Shown: piece after piece, positions 1-11,744 of the stretch
How positions within the stretch are numbered: the first letter of the stretch is position 1
How the letters are laid out: every line of letters starts with the position of its first letter
The notes under the pieces: generated by a model
What the model saw: the letters and a program-made list of their open reading frames with translations, nothing else
Databases searched by the model: none
Told to the model about the DNA's origin: nothing
Position numbers and translations under genes: made by a program
From: Undaria pinnatifida
Taxonomy: Eukaryota > Sar > Phaeophyceae > Laminariales > Alariaceae
Assembly: GCA_012845835.1 (NCBI GenBank)
Contig: JABAKD010000019.1
Coordinates: 4,569,994 to 4,633,993, forward strand
Direction: 5' to 3'
Length of the DNA: 64,000 nt

Positions 1-66
1 GACACTGAAATGGATTCCGACGGCAGCGAACGGCACCGCTGACGCTATCTCGCGACCTTCGCGTGA

Positions 67-642
67 GTCCATTATTCGACTGCACCCCAGGGCGTTCGGA
101 TCGTGTGGGAAGCCCTGGGCCCGTTCAGTATTGACCTCATGGCGTCTACAGCATCGGCGCAACGCATCCCGGGGAGTTCCCACACGCTGCCGTTCTTCTT
201 ACAGTACGACTGTCCGGGATCTTCGGGGGTAGACGTGTTAGCGCAGGATGTTTCTTTTTTGCCACATACGGGAGAGCAGGCATTCGGGTTCTGCTTCCCT
301 CCCCCGGTTATGGTGGGACACGTCGTACAACACTTGGCGGAGTGTCATGCACACGCGGTCGTGGTGGTCCCCGATACAAGAGCGTACTGGTTTCCACTAG
401 TCCAACAGGCGACGGTGCGCTCGGTGGAAGTGGCCCCGAAGGGAATATTTGGGTTCTTTCAGTGGCCTTACCAGGACACTTCGAGAATGGCGGTATTCCA
501 AATGGGCGATGGTTGCGCACGAGATTTACTTCCGAACAGCAGGCGAATGAGCGTGTCTTCAATTCTGATTATACTTGGTAATCTCGTCTTAGTGGACTTT
601 GATATGTATTTTATAAGGGGCTTCGAGCGTGGGTCGATTTAA
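67..642 (+). pseudogene. RT/RNase H polyprotein tail of DIRS-like element
   Basis: Frame 1 is open from 67 to 642, with the first ATG at 103. Its translation shows the block that ends the RNase H domain of DIRS-type polyproteins: 'VWEALGPFSIDLMAS', then 'YDCPGSSGVDVLAQD', then 'FCFPPPVMVGHVVQHL' and a 'VVVVPDTRAYWFPLV' stretch. In relatives these segments read as VFxxVWxxxGPFxxDLMAS, PGSxGVDxxxQDW and FPPxxLIGxVLxHL (family knowledge). The last 60 or so codons look random. Upstream in the same frame there are two stop codons, so the polyprotein is interrupted as well as cut by the window edge. It overlaps nothing else and precedes the recombinase in the expected order. Confidence 0.7.
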
Positions 643-669
643 TTACTTATCCGGTGGTGCACCGGCGCT

Positions 670-2084
670 TTGGCCAATTTATTCGTCCTATTTCCCTATT
701 CGCGTCCGTTGCCCGGACCCTCCCTTGGGTGCGTACGGGGGTGGATGCAGAGTGAGATCGAGCCGCCCGGGGGTGCGTCTTGCGCACGAGACCTCGTTCG
801 ATATGTGTTATGTGCCACGTGCAGAACAGAGAATGTCGGACATTTCTACTACTGCTGGTTCTGTGGGACGCAGCCATTTCGGGGGGCACCCGTTCCGCGG
901 GACCCAGATACGACGGTCGTGCGGATCGATGACAAAAGACTGGAAGCTCGCCGGGCGGAGGTTTCTGCGGCAATGGCTGAGCGTCCAGGCCAGAAGCGCA
1001 AAAGTAAGATAGCCGACGACTTCAATACGTTCCTCCTGGTCAGGTCAGGGAGGCGACGAGGATGGGCCACGGCGACCGACGACTATGTCTTCGACTGGGC
1101 GTGTTTCCTCGATTCTCAAGGTCACGGGACCACGTGGGTGCACGATCGATCTTGTCCCGGGGTGGGTATTGCGGACGGAGGTGCATGCCGGCCGGATAGC
1201 GGTTGCGCAAAGCGGTATGCAGCTGGATCGATGGATAAGGCATTTATTTCTAAGTTGCGCATGGCCATGCGGGAACAACTGGGAAAAGTAGAGGAATGGG
1301 ACCCGGTAGAAAAGAAGGGTAACCCCTGCTCGAGTGCGCTAGTTGAATTCTACCTTACGTTTGTTAGCGAGGAACAGAAACAGGTGGGCGTTCCCGTGAA
1401 GCAGGCGGCACCGATGCTATCGCATACCTTATCCCAGTTGCTCCAAAGCATGCGAGTGCGTGCGCAGCTCGCGGAATCGTTGTCCCAGCGTATCGCAATT
1501 ACGCGTGACATCGCTCTATTTTCCTTGGCCTTTTACTCCATGAGGCGAGGATTCGACCTCTCCTTCACGTTGGCCTCACGGGTTCTGCGACTACCCGAGT
1601 CGGCAGGTTTGGTGTTTAACTTCCTTTTCGGAAAAACATTGCGGAAGTCGGTAGAAGCAGTAGTGGTCTTGGCAGACGTAGAAAATCCGCAGACATGCGC
1701 ATTTCGAGGGGTTACCGAGTACATCTCCGCGGCTCTCGCGATTGGCTGGGATTCAACCGCGGGCTATCTGTTCCCCGTGGTGGAGAGTAGTGGGGAGAGG
1801 GGCTCAGTTGCAATCACTGCACCCCGCATGACGGCCACTTTGCAGGCACATCTACGCGCAGGGGGTTTGCCCGACCACTTCACGATACACTCATTTAGAG
1901 TAGGCGGATCGCTTTGCAAGTCGCTCGCAGGCACGGCGCGGTAGACGAGATTATGAAGATTGGAGGATGGAAGACCGAGCGCGTCGCGCGGTATTACATT
2001 GGACCAACCACTAGCGCGGGGGCGACTCCGGAAGGAAAAGGAAAACGCAACGGGGGTTTCCAGCGGGCGCGGGACAATAGCTAA
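670..2084 (+). pseudogene. Tyrosine recombinase (DIRS-type), frameshifted
   Basis: The first segment (670-1,944, 424 codons) begins with a zinc-ribbon-like CX2CX10CX2C motif at residues 48-65 (CATC...CWFC). An alpha-helical core-binding region of about 150 residues follows. The catalytic domain has 'FYSMRRGFDLS' (first catalytic Arg) and 'IHSFRVGGS' (His-x-x-Arg). The reading then stops at 1,942-1,944, but the next frame continues with 'AVDEIMKIGGWKTERVARYY', which carries the Trp and the Tyr nucleophile, and ends at 2,084. A single frameshift near 1,918 therefore separates Arg/His/Arg from Trp/Tyr. The enzyme would cut and rejoin DNA to integrate the circular cDNA (family role). The true start is uncertain; an ATG at 745 is an alternative. 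The first segment is long and clean, so decay looks recent. Confidence 0.75.
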
Positions 2085-2163
2085 ATAGCTATGAACTTCC
2101 CGTTGTCCCAAGCTTTTCAGGATGAGTTTGCCGCGTGCAAGCAACGGTAACCGAGATATACCG

Positions 2164-2293
2164 TAAGTATGGGTGAGATGAGGCAAGACCTAGGCCTAGC
2201 CCAAACGTACACATTGATCACAGACAAAGGCACAAGAAAGTATGGGTAAGATCACGGGCGGGGGCCGGAGGCCTCATCTAATCCAATACTTAC
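2164..2293. repeat. Imperfect inverted repeat downstream of the recombinase
   Basis: The 22 bases from 2,164 (beginning GTAAGTATGGGT) match the reverse complement of 2,271-2,293 (beginning GTAAGTATTGGA) apart from a few differences and one indel. The arms face each other across about 85 bp. DIRS-type elements carry inverted termini and an internal complementary region, so this may be the 3' terminus of the element to its left; that link is inference. Confidence 0.4.
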
Positions 2294-2682
2294 ATTAAAT
2301 GATAGGCGAAGAAGGAGAAGAATACTACAATAAAATCGGAGAGCAAGTAAAATCGAAGCAGACATGCCTCCATGATTTGAGACCCGATAATAAACGGAGT
2401 ATGATATCGCCCTTCTGACGCATTGTCTTCGTCACCGGACCAAAAGCGAGAAAAATTGAGGTGACGATACATTATCTGACCATCCCTCCCACCCAGCTTG
2501 GCAAAAAGTAGTTTCTTCAGGTACAACCTTTGCAAATAGGGATTTACGGCACCGTACTGAGCTCGGGATTGGGAGCTTAGTGCGGGCGTTTATCCCGGGT
2601 AAGGACCTCTTGATTGCGGCAGGAGGCCTCACCTAATCCAATACTTACATTAAATGATAGGCGAAGGAGCAGAAGAATCCTA
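2266..2682. repeat. Direct repeat pair of about 59 bp (2,266-2,324 and 2,622-2,682)
   Basis: Both copies read AGGCCTCAYCTAATCCAATA, then CTTACATTAAATGATAGGCG and a purine-rich tail, with only a few changes, 356 bp apart. The second copy directly abuts the broken end of copia element A. The pair may be the two ends of a short insertion or a duplicated terminus. Confidence 0.5.
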
Positions 2683-3318
2683 TAGTTTTATGCGTTCACT
2701 GGAAAGGTTAGGCCGCGATGTCTTGCCGTGTTTTTGTTGAGTGCTCATCTTGATCTTGCACGTAGCACACGCCGATAAAGGGTCTGAAAAATTTACCCCA
2801 CACTCTGGGATCCTTTTTACCTTGGTCATCACGTGCCCATTGAGATGACCCAACCTCCTATGCTCAATGTTAGTTTGAACGGGTGAAGGCAGGGAAGTGG
2901 CTTCAGTAGCAGTTTCAAAAGAAGCGTGAACAACGTGGACGGTTTCCGGTTTAACGTTGCTGCTGGGTATGGTCGAAAACGCTGTCTCAGGTGTTAGGCT
3001 GGTAGCACCAGTGGTGAGGTCGATATGATGCAGAGAAGAGCGGTGACTGTCTTTGCGTAGGGGTACAGTAAATGCACCCATTTCCAAATACGAATTCGTG
3101 GCGATGATCATAGTGACCCCTCTCGTAGCTGCCGATTTCCCCGAAAATTGGTGCCTGCCTAGCCCTGGTACGGCCGTGACGGGAAGCTGCACAGAGTGCT
3201 TACAGCCTATATGATCCAACGCTTGAACGACCAAAACCCCTTGACCAATGCCATAAACACGATATTTTCCCCCTACGTTGATTGTTACAGGAGGGTCCAG
3301 CTGTACGTAGTGGTTCAT
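2680..3318 (-). pseudogene. Copia pol fragment: protease remainder and gag-pre-integrase finger
   Basis: This 212-codon frame continues the polyprotein after the protease active-site block. It contains 'GQGVLVVQALDHIG' of the protease fold. Near the C-terminus is an HHCC-type finger: 'EHRRLGHLNGHV', about 28 residues, then 'CATCKI', the zinc-binding head of a copia integrase. Copy B is clearly the same protein (MNHYVQLDPPVTIN in both). In copy B the reading continues past 'ERIKL' into the start of the integrase catalytic domain, whereas copy A ends there. The loss of everything downstream means no integrase or reverse transcriptase can be made from this copy. Confidence 0.75.
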
Positions 3319-4448
3319 TTTGAGTTCAATGTAAGTAGAAGCTGATCGTCGATGAAGTGGCTAGAAGCTCCGCTGTACGCAGTCATGGACGAGTCGACGG
3401 ACTGCGCGACGAAGGTGATTGGAGGTGCGGCGATGAAAGAATAACCTATAGCAATTGGAGGACAGGGAGGAACCGCGAAGGACGAAGAAGTAGCTGCTGT
3501 GGTTGCAGCCGCAGTAGTAGATGGAGCATGTTTCCCTGGGACGTAAGCTTCTATTTGCGTTGTTGAAGTTGGAGTTGTGGCGGTGTTGGCGTGAGCTCTG
3601 CGGTTGTTATTATGCCGGCGGCTTTGTTGGCCACGACGAGGGCGACGGGTTATGTTGTCGTCCGTCATTTGAAATCGACAGACGCTACTATCGCGGCGAT
3701 CGGTATTATGCAGGCTACACCACGATATTTTTCGAGGTGTTGGGGAAGTTTTTCTCCCCGACATCGTTCCCTTGCATTTACAGCAATTTTGCAATCGATG
3801 GCCTGGTGTTTTGCATTGAGAACAGATCACTACCGCTGAGGGTAATGGCGTGACTATCATAGCAGAGTCACGCCCCTTCGCTATTCGCAAAGGCCCGTTT
3901 CGCATAGCTCTATTTGCGTACATGTTACGCATTGTTATCACAACTCGGTCGAGTGTGAAGTCATCATCTGCTTCGGTGCTGTATTTTATGTGCAGGTATT
4001 CATCCGTGAGTCCCTCCAGCAGTGTACCCGGCATGCTGTCGTCGTTGAATACCTCTCCCATGTCCACCTGTTCATCCCGTATGTAGTACAGTACACCTCA
4101 ATGATAAATATGTCTTGGTCTTGCCCATCCTTCATGACCACTTGATATAATTGTTCTTCAATATGCGTCTATGTTGGCAGGTGGAATTTTGATACTTTGT
4201 CACAATACCATCCCAAGCAGGTTTCCCATTCGCAAGTTCACCTCGTTTCGGCTTGAATTGTAGGAGAATATGGCCGCAGCTCCCGATGTGCTCAGGAGCA
4301 AAGAGTCGAACAGAAGACGGTTGTCGCGGTGCCAATTCTTGATGTCTTTCAAGCTCGAGTTGTTGTCATCCGTGGCCCATAAAGCTGATATTGCGGCTGG
4401 GAGTGTAGAATATCCTGACGATGATGGTACAAGGTGCGCCGTGTCCAC
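3315..4448 (-). pseudogene. Copia gag with zinc knuckle and protease motif, frameshifted
   Basis: The gag reading starts near 4,448 (minus) and shifts frame at about 4,270 and again near 4,070-4,130. The matching pieces are 'WHRDNRLLFDSLLLSTSGAA', 'LQFKPKRGELANGKPAW', 'KYQNSTCQHRRILK' and, from 4,067, 'VDMGEVFNDDS'-type sequence. A CCHC knuckle (CSQCKTPGHRLQNC, CX2CX4HX4C) at about residue 82 of the 250-codon frame would bind RNA in the capsid. A Thr/Ala-rich linker follows. The protease active site reads YSGASSHF; the usual catalytic Asp is Tyr (TAC), so the protease is also dead. The frame overlaps the pol fragment by four bases. Confidence 0.75.
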
Positions 4449-4931
4449 GGGAGTACTGCCTGCGTCCGGCTGTACATTCTCTGCTGTTTATGCCCGGGGT
4501 ATTTCTCGGACGGCGTGTTCGTTTCGTCAGCGGCATGGCTGCAAGTTACAGCTCGTGAAGGCCTACTTGTTATAGAAGGTGGACGAGGACTGATTAGTTA
4601 AACCTCGGGGCAATGACGCCCTTCCAGGATACCAGAGATCCCGGCATGACGCAACATTATCACAGACCGAGCGGTGTGTTTGCATACGTCGAACTTGAGC
4701 CCATTGCGTTTGCCGTTGAGAGCTCTATCTAGCTTGTCAACCGCATCACTTGCCTTCGCGGACTCTCTCATGGTGATGTTGATGCTGATGCTGATCGCCG
4801 ATGCCGTAGCGGGCTGATTGAAGGTTTCCTCTCAAATTTCCCGGTAAGATACGACAAATCTTAAATGAGATTTCGCTCGGTGCCGATCGATGTGTATTTC
4901 GAAGGTCGAGGCTCACAACCTGTGAATAGCC
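4449..4931 (-). other. Leader between 5' LTR and gag of copia copy A
   Basis: This is non-coding sequence between the LTR end and the first recognisable gag residues. A short run of GATGCT/GATGTT triplets lies at about 4,771-4,800. No convincing tRNA primer site was found directly after the LTR. Confidence 0.5.
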
Positions 4932-5355
4932 TGTGAATACAATAGTTGTGTAGAGGCCTTGTCCTCTACGTTAGAAGAGATGCAGAGGTGGCACCGAAGT
5001 GTCTGTTGAAATCACTTGTAGAAAGAAACAAAAAGGGATAGTTTGGAAAGGGTGCTTGAAGCCAAAGAGAGAGGACGAGGAAGGAGAAGAAGGAGAGGAG
5101 GGAGAGGAGGGAGAGTGATCACGTTGGGTAGAATCACGACTTGGTCATCACGGAACAATGCCCGTAGTCCGGTAGAAAATCGGGACCGCAGGACAACCAT
5201 AACGTAGTCGAATCTACCGATACATCTAAGTTCCACCGAAGATTCAACGTAAAATTCAATTAAATTTTTAACTGCATGTCTTATTCGAGCGAATAGACTG
5301 CTCGAATAGACTGCGCATGAAGTTAGATTTGAATCCATTGCTCATTATCTCAACA
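4932..5355 (-). repeat. 5' LTR of copia copy A
   Basis: On the minus strand the repeat starts TGTTGAGA at 5,355 and ends TATTCACA at 4,932, the TG...CA layout of LTRs. It aligns along its whole length with 45,456-45,889 (plus), the 3' LTR of copy B. Shared stretches include ACCGGACTACGGGCATTGTT, a pyrimidine-rich TCTTCTCC/CTCTTTGG block and ACTTCGGTGCCACCTCTGCA. A second TATTCACA eleven bases further makes the inner boundary uncertain by that amount. Confidence 0.8.
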
Positions 5356-5640
5356 TAATGGCCGCATGTGGAAGATTGCCACGGCAATGGTCGCGGGCGT
5401 CCGCGGATGGCCGTGGAAATTGCTTAGGTTGGAGGTCCGTGGAAACTCCCGTGCCAATTTTCGCGGACTTCCGGGGACTTCCGGGGACTTCCGTGGTGAT
5501 TGCCGCGTTGTCGAGGCAATTGCCGCCAATGGCCGTGGAAATTGCCCCGGCAGCTTCCACGAAAACTGCCGTGGCAGTTGCCGCGGACTTCCATCGGTTG
5601 CCATTGCTGGTACGACGGAGTTTGCCACGGACTGAATAAC
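5356..5640. repeat. GC-rich degenerate short repeat (CCGTGG / GGACTTCCG / GGCAATTGCC)
   Basis: The block is built from variations of CCGTGG, GGAAATTGCC and GGACTTCCGG, including three consecutive GGACTTCCGG/GGACTTCCGT copies at about 5,464-5,493. The units are partly self-complementary. All six frames give low-complexity peptides (RQLPRQF-like), so the open frames here are by-products. The block abuts the outer end of the copia A LTR exactly. Confidence 0.65.
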
Positions 5641-8600
5641 GACACGTGCCGTGGCCACAGTTAAACAATCGTGTATCCGTGGAGTGCTCGAAAAGAAAAC
5701 GAAACAAGGAGCATCCTCGCGGCACAGGAAACAGACTGATACCGGTGTAAATTTATCGCGAAATGCAATGTCCCGACTCCGATTGTTAATCGCTTGATCC
5801 CTATCGCTGGACGGGCGTTACGAGCTCCTCTCCTCCAGACAGTACACGGCGCAGGATCCGCGTGGTAAAATACAGCCTCTCGGTGTTGGGCGAGCTTGTA
5901 TGTCTGCAACGTAGCCAGAAAGCCACACTTCCCGCTGGATCGACGAGTCTGTGTTGGTGTATTGCAATAGTTTGAATTCGGAAATTCCCGCTATGCGCAT
6001 ACCAAGTAACTGATGAAAACATGGGACCACTCACAACAGAGAGACTTTGCACGTACTGTAGTAGATACCCCGGTTATACCATGTATGGTGCGTAGGTCGT
6101 TGACATTGCGCTGTGCCGCGATGATGCTCCTTTTTGTGTTTTTTAGTCTACGCAGAATGTTTTGTGCGGTGTATCCCGTTGACATATCATTCTGCTGCGT
6201 CATCTTCTCACCAGGCCAATATGACGCGTGTACGTACGCTATGCCGTTGTGTCTCAACGCTGTGGATGTCTCGAGGGGTCCTTGGCAGGTTGGAATTACC
6301 GAAAGTGCTGTTCATTTTTACTGGTCCTGTTGTTTTGTTCGGAGATGGTCGATCCCAAACACCCCACATGGAAACTTCCATGTATGATCATACTTGTGAT
6401 TGCCGATGAACAACGTTCTCAGCGCAGGGCCTGTCTCACTCCCCCTGTTCGTGACATGGACGGCGATGCTTCATTTTGCGATTTTGGGCGTATTATTTTC
6501 CGGTTCATGACAAGCTTCATCACATCCAGCCTCAACACTCAGCAGGTGGGTTTGAACCCGGGGTGGTTATGTTCAACTTTTTTGTTTGACATTCAAGCCT
6601 GCTTCAACGTGCAGAACTAGGTCTATATATCCCGGAAGTACACGGCTGACTCGGGCACATTGTGGATGTTCCGCGTACCACGTTGTACCACGTGGAGTGT
6701 TTCATCCAGTGCGACGGATTGATTTCTTGAGTGTCGAGAATAAGAAGGGTGTGGTTTCTACTTCACAGACCCAAACAACTACCTATCGTACAACAAAAAT
6801 ATATTTCAGAAAACGGGTAGGTGCTGTAGTACATACCCAAACCATCACACTATGTATTGAAGAACCGGCGTCTGATGCGGAAAAAATCGCATCACGAATG
6901 CTGGTGTGAAAAATTGCTATAAGTACGTGGTCACATCGCTTTCATTGGAAATGAAGGCGAGGAGATTGACGAAGATATGACTGAACCCGCAGTCCGAAGT
7001 TACGCCCGGACAATTGCCGTCGTGGCTTGGAACTTTCGGAAAGATATGGGGTAACGCGGAGACCACAAAAAGCGTGCCCCTAATATTATACATGAAAATA
7101 TCACATGATACCAGTTATTAAAAATTGCCACCGCAAGGTTGTACATATTCTACTGTTGCATACGTTTGGTCGGTCGATCAATACACAGTCACCAGAAAAT
7201 GTGAACGTCATTACTCTTAGTTGAGTCACGTGTAAAGGCCGGACACCTACTGCATAATTTCTGATGCCAATGTTTTACTGCTGTACCAGGACATGAAGTG
7301 GTCTCGTATATTTAGATTTGCGGGGTGTTCGGGTACATGTATTTCTGGGGGAACGCGATCCTTATGACACGTTAGGCACGCTCTACAAATAGTTCCGAAA
7401 TATCTACTCTAACTTGAATAGTACAATAAACGATGTGCTTTCGTAATGTTTTTGCCTTCCAAGGCGTCGTAGTCCTTAGCATTATTACCCCGTTCTGCAC
7501 TGGCTCTGTCTTCGTGATTCGCTTTATATACTCAAAAACAGGTATTGAATCTAAATATGCCGGGTTTGACCTTTTTAGACGGAAACACTGTCGGGCTGCA
7601 TGCAGGAGGTTGGGTTTGTGTTCGAAACTTGATGGAACCACCAAAGTTGCCCCCTCCAATTATGACACGCCATACCTCAACCCCGTCTTCTACCCACTTG
7701 TCCCACAACAAGAAACCGGCTCGCTCTCCACGACATCGACGACAACGACGACAACGACGATAACAGTGGCCGGTCTTCATCCTGTACTGGTGTATTTTTT
7801 TTACTACAGAGAGAGGCTACACGTTCTTCTCAACTCGCGTCACCCTCTCCAACTGCAGCGACGGCGACAGAGACCGAGACGTATGCAAATATGGCGCCTC
7901 GTGGGTAAGCAGCAGTAAACGCCGCAATAGTAACACCAGTAGTAGTTGCACAGCAGCAGCGGCAGTAGCGCAGACGGGAAAAATAACAATAGCTGTAGTG
8001 GAAAAAAACAAACAAACTGATTCGTGCATTCCAAGAGAGTTGCAGCAGTTAACGAGGACGACAGCATTTTTGCCGGTCCGAAATTTTATCTGGAACCGTA
8101 GTACACAACTCTCATTGCAAAACATGTACCGGTATGGACTATAATGCCAAGAAAGAACGTCCGACGCGACTGCCAGACGACGCTTCGCACGACATCTTGA
8201 CCCAAACCTTGTGGCTAGTAGTATGGACGTGACACACTTTCGTGGGATACCGTGGAGTTCGCTGCCACTACACGAAACACGCCCTGGAAAGAGACTACAC
8301 CAGCCACACTGTTGACGCATGAAGAATACCACCGCTTGTCGGAGTGGGTGTGGGCTTCCATATCTCACACTAATCATTACGTAGCAGCAAAGTAATGATA
8401 TACGATATAGGTCTATAGAGTTTGTGTCTTTGGGTAAGGTATATGTCGGGGAGAGGGTTGCGTTGATGGCCTAATGCTTTGGAGTATGAGACTTATAGAG
8501 ACTGCTGCAGTCTTTTCCGGCCGTTTTCCTGGTAAAACCTGGCAAGTACATGTGGGGCGCGAACAGAAGCGCCAACCTGACTCCCTGCTATTCTCGGCCT

Positions 8601-11600
8601 AAGCGCCGCAGTGGCCATCCAGCGTTGCAGATGCGCGCGGCTTTCGCATTCTCAAATTTGCTGCTAACATCCCGTATTATATTGTGATTGTCCGTAGTTC
8701 CCGTTTGCACTTGCGCCCAACGATAAGCGCACGACCTCCCTATCTCTCCTTAGGACTGATGTGTCACCAACCTTTCCAAGCGAGGACGAAACTTCAACCG
8801 CCTTTTTTTAAGATTGCCCTCTAACTCTGATACATGGTACGGTAGAGGTAGTGCGTCTTGGCCAGGACAGTATCACGGTGTTAGGCAGCAACAATTTCTC
8901 CCTGGCGGGTCTGTGAGGCAAATGATTCTCCGTAGTATCACCGCCCTACCAGCCGTGGTTAACAGCTGTATTCGTTGAACTCGTACCACGCGGGAGTGTT
9001 GGTCGCGTCAAATTCTGACCGTTTCTGATATTCATGTCCTATGCGTGGTTCTAAAATTCTTACCGCATGAGCCATAGTCTATAGCTTTGAGATGCACTTC
9101 GACCGGACCATGCTTCTCTTTTCACAACTATACACACGGTTTTGGGAAAGCATATTGCCCGAGATGTTCCTACGTGAAGCTCCCACGGGCCGAGAGAGCT
9201 GCATTGTCCCTAACAGAGGTCGCACATCTCATACAGGCATCACCGACCGCACCTCACATTTTCTTCGCATTTTCTGTTGGCATTAGATGCTCTCTTGTAG
9301 TAGACTACATATTTATGACCACTTATAACTATGATTCCGTCGCCGAACGCGAAATCGTTGGCCCCATCATCGAGGGGGTGTACAAAGTCGTGTCAACATG
9401 GTGTGTGTTTGTGTCGTGGTTACAAGAGCATAGTATTTTTTCTCACCTTGTTACGCAACAGTATAATGCTACTACTCGACAGGTCGCGTTATTTCTATGT
9501 CAACGTTGCCGCTCGGACTCTGCCGCATTACGAAAAGTCGCACCGTCGCTCGCTTGGTTGAAGGTCGGGTTACCCGCTCGTTGATGGGGGGTGCTCTGTC
9601 GCCTACGCTTGTCGAAAGGCCAGTCGCTCCCTTTTCCTTAGCCGGTGACGCCGTCACCCGTTCAGCGCAGTGACAGGTTTTTGGCTTGCCTTGCACAACG
9701 AAACGTTTCCCTTCACGCGGCCAAGTGCCAGGCTACCTCTATGATTTCAACTAAACCACCTCGTCGCCGACATCGCGAACCTTCAGGCCAACATATCTCA
9801 TGCAAATATATCGTGCTATAGCCCACGTGACGAGATGTCAGGACAGCCCTTTGTATAAAAAAATGGCACGACGCCTCGCTGTCCTTAACGCTGAGAAATC
9901 ACGGGCTGCCCTTTATCATTGGACCAGGCCACGTTGTTTCTTACGTTGCGGGAGGCCGAGCACTCAACTCGATTTTCCCAGAGTTGCGTTGTCGCCCCAA
10001 CTATTGACAGGTCAAGTTATCTTTACACATTCCATGAGGCAACGTTTCCGTCGACATTGCGATTGGTCAAGGTGTTTCCACTTGTTGAACACTGTCCGCG
10101 TAACCACGGCATCTCCGGAAGCAATCAATAGAGGGAAAAATGCAATTCCCGTTTCTAGAAAGAAGGTGCCGCCCACCCTATAAAAAAAACTGGGAGCAAG
10201 GCGTGCAGGTCGGGCGCACATTTTCCTTTGCCGATGTTGGTGTAAAGCAGTGCTTGAATTCACCCATGGAGGCCTTTGCTGCTACACGGCTCTTCTCGTA
10301 CGACCCAGAAAAACATATTGGAGTTCTGCTGCAACGACCAATACTGGTGAATTCATAAAGAAGGGAACACGGTCAAAGCGTATTCTAAGACGTATTTCAG
10401 ATGTGTCTGGTAAACTGCCCGCTTCCTCGATAAACGAAATTGATGGTGTAGCTAGCAAAGACCCACGGAAACTGAAAACTGTTGTAGGTACTCGTTCTAC
10501 ACATGTGCAGCCTCCTGTTAGCCCTGTAGCAAATATATATGTATATATATATATGGATGTGCTAGTTGCTTGTGAATTTTCTGCCTGGATTATAGAACAT
10601 AATTAGGGGCAGGGTTAGGGTTAGCCACAGTAAATCGGGGCACACATTCCCTTAAAACATCGTACTCGTCGAGCCATCACTTACGTATTTGGCTTGAACG
10701 GACCGAGGTAGAATATTGCTCTGGATACAAGCTTGTATATCGCCTGTTTTGCAGCTCTCGTGGCCTGACGCCACTCGACGGTTACCGGTTTCCTTTGTCT
10801 CAAATAGAACACTTTTTCCTTTCCTTTCAGACAGAAATCCGTAGCGTCGGCAGCAATACGAGAGCACGGATTAGTATAAAGGTTTAACAAGAAAAATGTT
10901 ATTTCCACAATCTGCTGTGCAACGCGGAAACTGAGGACCACAAATCGCGTCCGACATACGTGTGGTACGTCAAAATCACCAGACAATTGTAAGTCGACAT
11001 TGTCCGGCTTATGGGTACACGGGTGAAAGCATTACACCCTCGAATGATTTTACAAGGCGAATGCGAGTCTTGATTTCGCACTTGGTCACAGTGTGCTCCC
11101 TAATGAGAGCGCTGACGTCATTGTTTGGTGGATTTGACTTCTGCATATGTGCATCGAAGCTTCCAACAATTGTGTTACGCTCGTGGACGGAGCTTGAACA
11201 TGACCACGCCTCCTAGAAGTTCACTGGACACGGCAGCACATAAGGTAACTGCAGCAACGATCACCGTTAATGCTACCCCCATCCCGACGGAATCAATGTG
11301 TGCCGGGTGGTGACGGTGCCGTTGTCGCTATGGCTGCTTGAGGTGGTCACGGTACATTGGTGGCGGCGGTCATGTTTGTTGTACTGCAGTATCTGCGTTA
11401 CCAAACAGACCCTCGTGCCACTAACCCACAACCACAACAATGCTTCTTTGTGTAGACTGATTTGTGGTCGCCAAACATACCATTTGGATACTGACTACTC
11501 GTGCCGGTTAAGTCGCCTGCCCGACTGGAATCAGTTTTATTTTAGTGCCTGTGTCCGGCTGAGTTTAGGGCCTGTGTCCGGTATACTTTCTTTGTGATTG

Positions 11601-11744
11601 TGTGGCATGTACCGACACCATAGGGAATCCACCCCACACACACACCCGTTTCGAACACTCTACCTTCTCCTCAATGGTTTTAAGACTTACAGGACATATG
11701 TGATAAACTGATGTATTCCTTATAGCTTCTGCGTAGGGATTGAG
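5641..11744. other. Unrecognised region, no supported gene
   Basis: About 6 kb without a recognisable gene. Open frames reach only 165-186 codons (for example 9,087-9,584 plus and 7,817-8,377 minus), have no motif I know and overlap frames on the other strand. There is one small (CGACAA)n-type microsatellite near 7,731-7,765. A two-unit GGGTTA motif at 10,612-10,625 is too short to be telomeric. Exons of an intron-rich host gene could be hidden here. Confidence 0.5.
7731..7765. repeat. Short ACGACAACG microsatellite
   Basis: About 35 bp of CGACGACAACGACGACAACG-type repeats, flanked by ordinary sequence. Confidence 0.7.

Larger units (their letters stand above)
1..2084 (+). mobile_element. 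DIRS/Ngaro-like tyrosine-recombinase retrotransposon, 3' remnant
   Basis: The left edge cuts into a retrotransposon. What remains is the tail of a reverse transcriptase/RNase H polyprotein followed, in another frame, by a tyrosine recombinase. This order is typical of DIRS-group elements, which integrate with a recombinase rather than a DDE integrase (family knowledge). The RNase H part has in-frame stops at 40-42 and 64-66, and the recombinase has a frameshift near 1,918, so this copy is dead. The 5' part lies outside the window. The 3' end is not fixed; inverted and direct repeats at 2,164-2,682 may belong to it. Confidence 0.75.
2690..5355 (-). mobile_element. Copia-type LTR retrotransposon, copy A (3'-truncated)
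   Basis: Read on the minus strand the order is 5' LTR (5,355-4,932), leader, gag, protease and gag-pre-integrase zinc finger. The element then stops abruptly after 'SSERIKL' at about 2,690, where the 59-bp repeat begins. Integrase core, reverse transcriptase, RNase H and 3' LTR are absent. Copy B at 41.5-45.9 kb is the same family in the opposite orientation and preserves the other LTR. Gag is spread over several frames, so this copy is not functional. Confidence 0.8.

Noticed and set aside
5345..5725. Overlapping 73-126-codon frames as genes
   Set aside because: They translate a short GC-rich repeat in several frames at once.
10607..10626. Telomere-like GGGTTA repeat
   Set aside because: Only about two units; too short to be an interstitial telomere tract.
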